DNA of 47,225 nt from an uncultured Lachnospiraceae bacterium (GTDB taxonomy: Bacteria > Bacillota > Clostridia > Lachnospirales > Lachnospiraceae), in contig CAJUJR010000011.1 in assembly GCA_910586605.1 (NCBI GenBank), positions 1-47,225 of the forward strand, written 5' to 3'. Positions within the stretch are counted from its first letter, which is position 1, and every line of letters starts with the position of its first letter. Of this stretch, positions 42,881-47,225 are shown one piece after another. The position numbers and the translations under genes are program-made. The notes beneath the pieces were generated by a model. It saw nothing but the letters and a program-made list of their open reading frames with translations. It searched no databases and was not told the origin of the DNA.

Positions 42881-43211
42881 GTTACTATTCACGGCCAGTT
42901 GTATCTTAACAACAGATAATATATAGCTTCTCTGTTATATTTTTCATGGAATTCCTTATGGGAAGATAATTTTTATCTAATTTTCTGCAAAAAGACGGAA
43001 GCAAAAAGCAATAGCAATTCTTAAGAGCGTAGGATTGCCCGGAAAGCAATGTCTTCTATAATTTTTGTCAATTGAAAGCAAAGCAGGGCTTCCGCCTTTT
43101 TTCAGAAAATATAGAAAGCCTAAAGTTTTCCCATAAGGAATTTCATTGAAAAATATAGGGAAACTATATATTATCTATTTGGCTTTGGAACAACTGGACG
43201 TGAATATTAAC
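42881..43211. mobile_element. 331-bp near-palindromic MITE-like element
   Basis: The left arm (42881-42965) and the complement of the right arm (43127-43211) align for about 84 bases with roughly ten substitutions and small gaps, including GATAATATATAG and ATTCCTTATGGGAA. Weaker arm matching continues inward to the CGGAAGC at 42996. It begins GTTACTATTCACGG and ends with the near-complement CGTGAATATTAAC. It has no coding capacity. A 7-bp GCTGTGA flanks both sides (42874-42880 and 43213-43219), a possible target duplication. It could fold into one long hairpin RNA. Mobility is inferred. Confidence 0.75.
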
Positions 43212-43266
43212 GGCTGTGAACAGCACCCGTTCGGCTCATTGTATACACGAAAGTAAAAAAGGATTC

Positions 43267-43295
43267 TTGTAACGCAGCAGTGTTATTGCTATAAT
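43267..43295 (+). promoter_or_regulatory. Promoter of the two-component operon
   Basis: TTGTAA (43267-43272), 17-nt spacer, TATAAT (43290-43295), about 40 nt before the response regulator start codon. Confidence 0.75.
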
Positions 43296-43336
43296 GAAGT
43301 AGCGATAATATAAACACAACCACGGAAAGGGAAAAA

Positions 43337-44041
43337 ATGATAACACAGCAAAAAGAAAAAAAATATGTTTTTATATTAGAAGATGATGATGACTTAGCAG
43401 ATGGTATCTGCCTTTCTTTACAAAGCACAGAGCTTTGCTTTACATGCTGTAAAACAATTGCCGAAGCAAAACCCCTTCTAAAAAATAATACATTTGACCT
43501 TCTTATTTTAGATATCAACCTCCCTGACGGAAGCGGACTGGAACTTTGTAAAGAAATCCGCAAAACAAGCCAGGTTCCAATTGCACTGCTGACAGCAAGG
43601 GATATGGAGTTAGATATTGTAACCGGGCTGGAATGCGGCGCCGACGACTATATCACAAAACCATTCAGCCTGATGGTACTGCGTGCCAGGATACGCACAC
43701 TGCTCCGCAGGAATACACCCGCCCCAAAAACAGAATACCGGACAGAGCGATTCCAGTTTTTCTTTGACACCATGAATTTCTACAAAAACGGAAAATCATT
43801 TGAGCTTAGCAAAACAGAACAGCGGATTTTATATCTGCTGGTTTTCAATGAAGGACAGGTTCTAACCAGGGAACGCCTGTTAGAATGGGTATGGCCAGAA
43901 GGGACGGAATATGTAGAAGACAATGCCCTATCCGTCGGTATCCGCCGGCTAAGGTACAAACTGGAAGACACTCCATCCAAACCAGCTTATATTAAAACAG
44001 TTTATGGAAAGGGATATTTATGGGAAAATTCTTATCAGTAA
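43337..44041 (+). CDS. OmpR/PhoB-type response regulator
   Basis: A 234-residue two-domain regulator. Receiver: acidic pocket EDDDD (15-19), phosphorylation Asp59 in LLILDINLPDGSG, Thr/Lys switch residues in LLTARD and YITKPF. Winged-helix output domain from about 135 ending GYLWEN. It is preceded by GGG-AAAAA before the ATG and overlaps the sensor kinase gene by 22 nt, so they are translationally coupled. It probably activates the adjacent ABC transporter, whose upstream region has a repeated CTGTCA. Confidence 0.94.
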   Translation: MITQQKEKKYVFILEDDDDLADGICLSLQSTELCFTCCKTIAEAKPLLKNNTFDLLILDINLPDGSGLELCKEIRKTSQVPIALLTARDMELDIVTGLECGADDYITKPFSLMVLRARIRTLLRRNTPAPKTEYRTERFQFFFDTMNFYKNGKSFELSKTEQRILYLLVFNEGQVLTRERLLEWVWPEGTEYVEDNALSVGIRRLRYKLEDTPSKPAYIKTVYGKGYLWENSYQ

Positions 44042-45033
44042 CTGCTATACTGCAGCATAATCTCCTAACATGCAGCAGAACACCCCTGCTGCTTACCGCC
44101 ATCCTGCTATCAGGAATCCTTACAGGTTTTCTTTCTGCCTGGTACTATTACCTGAAAAAATCAAAAAAAGAGTATGGAAGCCTCCTGGAAAAACTGGACA
44201 GAGCTCTGGGCGGGATGCCATCGGAAACCTTTTATGATGAATCCATGGACTCTGCCATTACAGAACGTTTAAACCAGCTTCTGCAGGTTTTTCAGATGAA
44301 CCAGAATAAAGCAAATCTGGAACGGGATACAGTAAAAGCCTTAATTTCTGATATTTCACACCAAGTCAGGACTCCAATTACAAATATTATGCTCTATACA
44401 GGTCTTCTGGCTGAAAAGGACCTAAATAAAGAGACAAGGCTTTTAACAGATAAAATCCAGAAACAGGCAGATAAACTCGACTTTTTCATTAAAGAGCTGG
44501 TGAAATCCTCTTATACTGAACAAGAAATGATTACCCTCCATCCTGAAATGATATCCCTGGAAGAAGTCATCCATTCCGCCTGCCAAATCACTGAAACTGC
44601 CGCAATGAAAAAACAGATTACCCTGTTGGCAGAAACTACAGATACCCTGTGCTATGCTGATAAAAAATGGAGCGCTGAAGTTCTCGCCAACCTTCTGGAA
44701 AATGCAATAAAATACTCCCCTGCCGGCTCTTCTATAACTGTCATGCCAATTATCTATGAATCCTTTCTGTGCATCAGGGTAAAGGACAATGGCATTGGCA
44801 TCCCGGAAGAAGAACTTGGACTGGTATTTGAACGCTTTTACCGCTCCAAAGAAGCCAGAAAAGAACCTGGTTTTGGAATCGGCCTATATCTGGTACGCGA
44901 AATCCTGTCCAGGCAGGGCGGCTACGCAAAAATCACATCAACCCCTCAAAAAGGCACTACTGCAGAAATCTATTTTTCACGCTATCCGCTGCCCTCCCGC
45001 CCTTCTCCTGCTATTCACGGCCAATTTTCTTGA
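44020..45033 (+). CDS. Sensor histidine kinase
   Basis: A 337-residue kinase with one clear membrane helix (about 21-44) and almost no external loop, so any external signal probably arrives through the partner transporter. H-box His114 in SDISHQVRTPI, N-box NLLENAIKYSP, G1 DNGIGIPEEE, F-box FERFYRSKE and G2 GFGIGLYLV are all present. Such small-sensor kinases paired with FtsX-type ABC transporters respond to antimicrobial peptides in Firmicutes. Oddity: the last residues (PAIHGQFS) come from a CTATTCACGG repeat motif. Confidence 0.93.
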   Translation: MGKFLSVTAILQHNLLTCSRTPLLLTAILLSGILTGFLSAWYYYLKKSKKEYGSLLEKLDRALGGMPSETFYDESMDSAITERLNQLLQVFQMNQNKANLERDTVKALISDISHQVRTPITNIMLYTGLLAEKDLNKETRLLTDKIQKQADKLDFFIKELVKSSYTEQEMITLHPEMISLEEVIHSACQITETAAMKKQITLLAETTDTLCYADKKWSAEVLANLLENAIKYSPAGSSITVMPIIYESFLCIRVKDNGIGIPEEELGLVFERFYRSKEARKEPGFGIGLYLVREILSRQGGYAKITSTPQKGTTAEIYFSRYPLPSRPSPAIHGQFS

Positions 45034-45065
45034 AAAAACAAATACGATATCTTCTCCATGTAATT

Positions 45066-45123
45066 CTGTCAAAACTGTCACCTTTGGGAAAGATTTGAGA
45101 AAGATTTTTCTGGTATATTATCT
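45066..45123 (+). promoter_or_regulatory. Control region before the ABC transporter genes
   Basis: Two CTGTCA repeats (45066-45071 and 45075-45080) nine bases apart, a spacing near one DNA turn and usual for OmpR-type regulator boxes, lie before TTGAGA (45095-45100) and a 17-nt spaced TTATCT (45118-45123). It suggests a separate, regulator-dependent transporter promoter. Confidence 0.5.
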
Positions 45124-45161
45124 TCTATAAGGAATTGTAAAAAGAAGGGAGACAGATTTTT

Positions 45162-45860
45162 ATGAACATACTAGAAACCAAAGACCTAAAAAAGTATTAT
45201 GAAACAGACAGCAAAGAAACCATTGTAAAAGCTCTGGACGGCGTCAATCTGTCCATACAGAAAGGGGAGTTCCTTTCTATTGTCGGCACTTCCGGCAGCG
45301 GCAAATCAACACTTCTCCACATGCTTGGAGGTCTTGATAACCCAACCTCCGGCAAAGTAATTGTAGATGGAAATGATATTTCCAAAATGACAAAGGACGA
45401 ACTGACAATTTTCCGCCGGCGCAAAATTGGTTTTGTATTCCAAAACTACAACTTACTTCCGCTTATGAACGTATATGAAAATATCATCCTGCCAATCAAA
45501 CTGGATGGAATCCGCCCCGACAAAAACTATGTGGAACAAATCCTTTCTATCTTAGGGCTTACTGAAAAAAAATATGCCATGCCAAACCAGCTTTCCGGCG
45601 GCCAGCAGCAGCGCGTAGCATTAGCAAGGGCGCTGGCGGCAAAACCAGCCATTATCCTTGCAGATGAGCCAACCGGCAACTTAGACAGCCGTACCAGCCA
45701 GGATGTTCTGGGGCTGATAAAGACAACGGGGGAACGTTTCTGCCAGACTATCGTCATGATTACCCATAATGAAGAAATTGCCCAGATGGCAGGCAGAATC
45801 ATACGTCTTGAAGACGGAAAAATCTGTGGAGGTGACAGTTCTTATGCTGAAAGTAAATAA
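45162..45860 (+). CDS. ABC transporter ATPase (MacB/LolD/BceA type)
   Basis: A 232-residue ATPase: Walker A GTSGSGKST, FQNYNLLP, signature LSGGQQQR, Walker B ILADEPTGNLDSRTS, switch His in MITHNEEIA. The ILADEPTGNLD form is typical of the MacB/BceA group that pairs with FtsX permeases. GGGAG precedes the ATG. Its last 17 nt overlap the permease gene. Confidence 0.94.
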   Translation: MNILETKDLKKYYETDSKETIVKALDGVNLSIQKGEFLSIVGTSGSGKSTLLHMLGGLDNPTSGKVIVDGNDISKMTKDELTIFRRRKIGFVFQNYNLLPLMNVYENIILPIKLDGIRPDKNYVEQILSILGLTEKKYAMPNQLSGGQQQRVALARALAAKPAIILADEPTGNLDSRTSQDVLGLIKTTGERFCQTIVMITHNEEIAQMAGRIIRLEDGKICGGDSSYAESK

Positions 45861-47225
45861 TAAAACCATTATACGGGAAGTGGCCGCAGCCACCTGGAAG
45901 GCAAATAAAAAAAGGAATTTCCTGACAGCTTTCGCCATCTTTTTAAGCACCTTTTTAATCGCCACCATCATTTCCCTGGGTATGAGCTACTGGACTACCC
46001 TGCAGGAACGGCAGCGTTATATGAGCGGCATTGACTATGATATTGCATTATCTGAGCCAAGAGACAAACAGACAAAAAAAGCCCGTTCGATGGAGCAAAT
46101 AAAATATGCCGGGCTTTTGGTGAAATGTGCTATCATAGAAAAATATCAGGACAAGACGCTGGATAAAGCAAGAATTTACTGGGCTGACGATACCTGTTGG
46201 AAAAATATGATCCTCCCGGCACTTGAAAAATATAACGGCCATTATCCCGAAAAGGAAAATGAATTAATGCTTTCTTCTTCTATTTTAAAAAGTATGGGAA
46301 TTAAAAACCCCGTTTCCGGCATGAAACTCCCTCTTACTTATTATACCTTAGAACCCAGTTCTGATGAAGCCCTGATAACAAAAGAGTTCCTTCTCAGCGG
46401 CTGGTTCACAGATTATTCTGGAAGAGGCAAAGCATATGCTTCCCAAAAATTTTATAAGACAACCAATGTAAAACCAACTGATTTTACACAAGGTTCTTTA
46501 AAAATCAAACTGCAAAACCCGCTCTATTCTGAAAAAGATATTCTGGCAATGCAGAATAAGCTAAAACTAACAGACCATCAGATTATTGAAGCCGACCCTG
46601 ACACGATCTCAAACTTTATCAGCACTGTCATCTGCCTGTCCGGGATGCTTCTTATGGTTTTTGCGAGCGGTTACCTTTTTATTTATAACACCCTGTACAT
46701 TTCCGTGTCAAAAGATATCCGCTATTACGGACAGCTCAAAACGGTTGGAATGACATCTGTCCAGCTAAAAAAAGTGATAAACCGCCAGTCCTTCATAAAT
46801 GCTCTAATCGGAATCCCAGCCGGCATTGCAGCAGCTTTAATGGCCGCAAAAATCATTATCCCAAAAGCCATAAACCTTATCAACCCTGTTATGGATGAAA
46901 CAATGGTTATCCCTGTCAATTTCCTGGCTTTTGGAACCGCTGCCCTTTTTGCCCTGGCTGTCAATAAAATAAGCAGCCAAAAGCCTGCCTCTATTGCAGG
47001 AAACTGCTCCCCGATTGAGGCAATCCGCTATACCGCTGTTTCCGGCATGTCAAAAACAAAACATCTTAAAAACAAAAAACGTGACGGCGGCAGCATTTTT
47101 GCCATGGCGATGCAAAATATATTCCGTGACAAAAAACAGGCAATTGTTATCTTTACCTCCTTTACTGTAGGTGTCCTCTCGGAAAGTCCCAAGCCTTTAT
47201 TTTACTGGCTTTTTTCCTTTCCAAA
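45844..47225 (+). CDS. FtsX-family ABC permease, 3' end outside window
   Basis: Open from ATG 45844 (GGAGGTG upstream) to the end of the window, so only the first 460 residues are seen. A membrane helix at about 25-47 is followed by a roughly 200-residue external domain, then helices near 258-284, 318-340 and 355-378, the usual half of an FtsX-type permease of about 800 residues. It pairs with the ATPase just upstream. The last 15 codons seen (SESPKPLFYWLFSFP) do not continue the expected hydrophobic helix after VIFTSFTVGVL, so the final 45 bases may be unreliable or a junction. Confidence 0.85.
   Translation, partial: MLKVNNKTIIREVAAATWKANKKRNFLTAFAIFLSTFLIATIISLGMSYWTTLQERQRYMSGIDYDIALSEPRDKQTKKARSMEQIKYAGLLVKCAIIEKYQDKTLDKARIYWADDTCWKNMILPALEKYNGHYPEKENELMLSSSILKSMGIKNPVSGMKLPLTYYTLEPSSDEALITKEFLLSGWFTDYSGRGKAYASQKFYKTTNVKPTDFTQGSLKIKLQNPLYSEKDILAMQNKLKLTDHQIIEADPDTISNFISTVICLSGMLLMVFASGYLFIYNTLYISVSKDIRYYGQLKTVGMTSVQLKKVINRQSFINALIGIPAGIAAALMAAKIIIPKAINLINPVMDETMVIPVNFLAFGTAALFALAVNKISSQKPASIAGNCSPIEAIRYTAVSGMSKTKHLKNKKRDGGSIFAMAMQNIFRDKKQAIVIFTSFTVGVLSESPKPLFYWLFSFP

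Noticed and set aside
1..47225. CRISPR array, tRNA or rRNA genes
   Set aside because: No regularly spaced repeats, tRNA cloverleaf or rRNA segments were recognised by eye; a program scan would be needed to exclude a missed tRNA.

Overview
The window looks like a chromosomal segment of a spore-forming, low-to-mid GC Clostridia bacterium, most likely Lachnospiraceae. This rests on an intact spoIIAA-spoIIAB-sigF operon followed by spoVA genes, FapA and Ltp-repeat proteins, a split transketolase next to an FSA-type transaldolase, and strong AGGAGG ribosome binding sites. No rRNA, tRNA, CRISPR array, phage or plasmid backbone was seen. The window ends inside a permease gene.

Layout. 1-3.2 kb: an AraC-type regulator divergent from a GH13 glucosidase, then a 2H phosphoesterase. 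3.2-7.7 kb: small exported or membrane proteins (PepSY lipoprotein, Ltp-repeat protein, four-helix membrane protein, Ig-like protein), an XRE regulator and a 166-bp inverted-repeat element. 7.8-12.5 kb: a membrane Ser/Thr kinase, an XRE regulator, a helical-repeat protein and a divergent HSP90-family ATPase. 12.7-16.3 kb: the sporulation block, with a sigma-G-like promoter before spoVA and a weaker sigma-H-like promoter before spoIIA. 16.5-19.6 kb: a FapA / 57-residue protein / zinc-ribbon TPR operon. 19.7-23.7 kb: glycosyltransferase, HD hydrolase and a polar amino-acid ABC transporter whose binding domain appears circularly permuted and fused to the permease. 23.7-26.5 kb: transaldolase-transketolase operon. 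26.5-32 kb: ASST-like protein, thioesterase, ABC-F ATPase with a structured leader, cold-shock protein, NUDIX hydrolase. 32-39.5 kb: two chemoreceptors flanking an L-arabinose-type cluster (AraD, FGGY kinase, sugar-binding lipoprotein) and a nucleotidyltransferase gene fragment. 39.6-42.8 kb: a helical-repeat protein, then a BlaI / M56 metallopeptidase pair. 42.9-47.2 kb: a 331-bp palindromic element, then a response regulator, histidine kinase and FtsX-type ABC transporter.

The strongest unexplained signals are repeated non-coding structures. (1) A 111-113 nt leader occurs twice, ending exactly at the start codons of the transketolase gene and of an unrelated TPR-like gene; the copies are about 92% identical and show one compensatory base-pair change. 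(2) A 331-bp near-palindromic element has ends (GTTACTATTCACGG) that recur alone at four other places, including inside the 3' ends of two genes. (3) A TAGAGCGTGTTTG inverted-repeat family recurs, twice with the upstream gene's TAG stop codon as its first three bases. (4) Hairpin leaders precede the ABC-F and second chemoreceptor genes.

Start codons were often moved inside the longest reading frame to match a clear ribosome binding site. Functions are inferred from motifs read by eye; no database search was possible.
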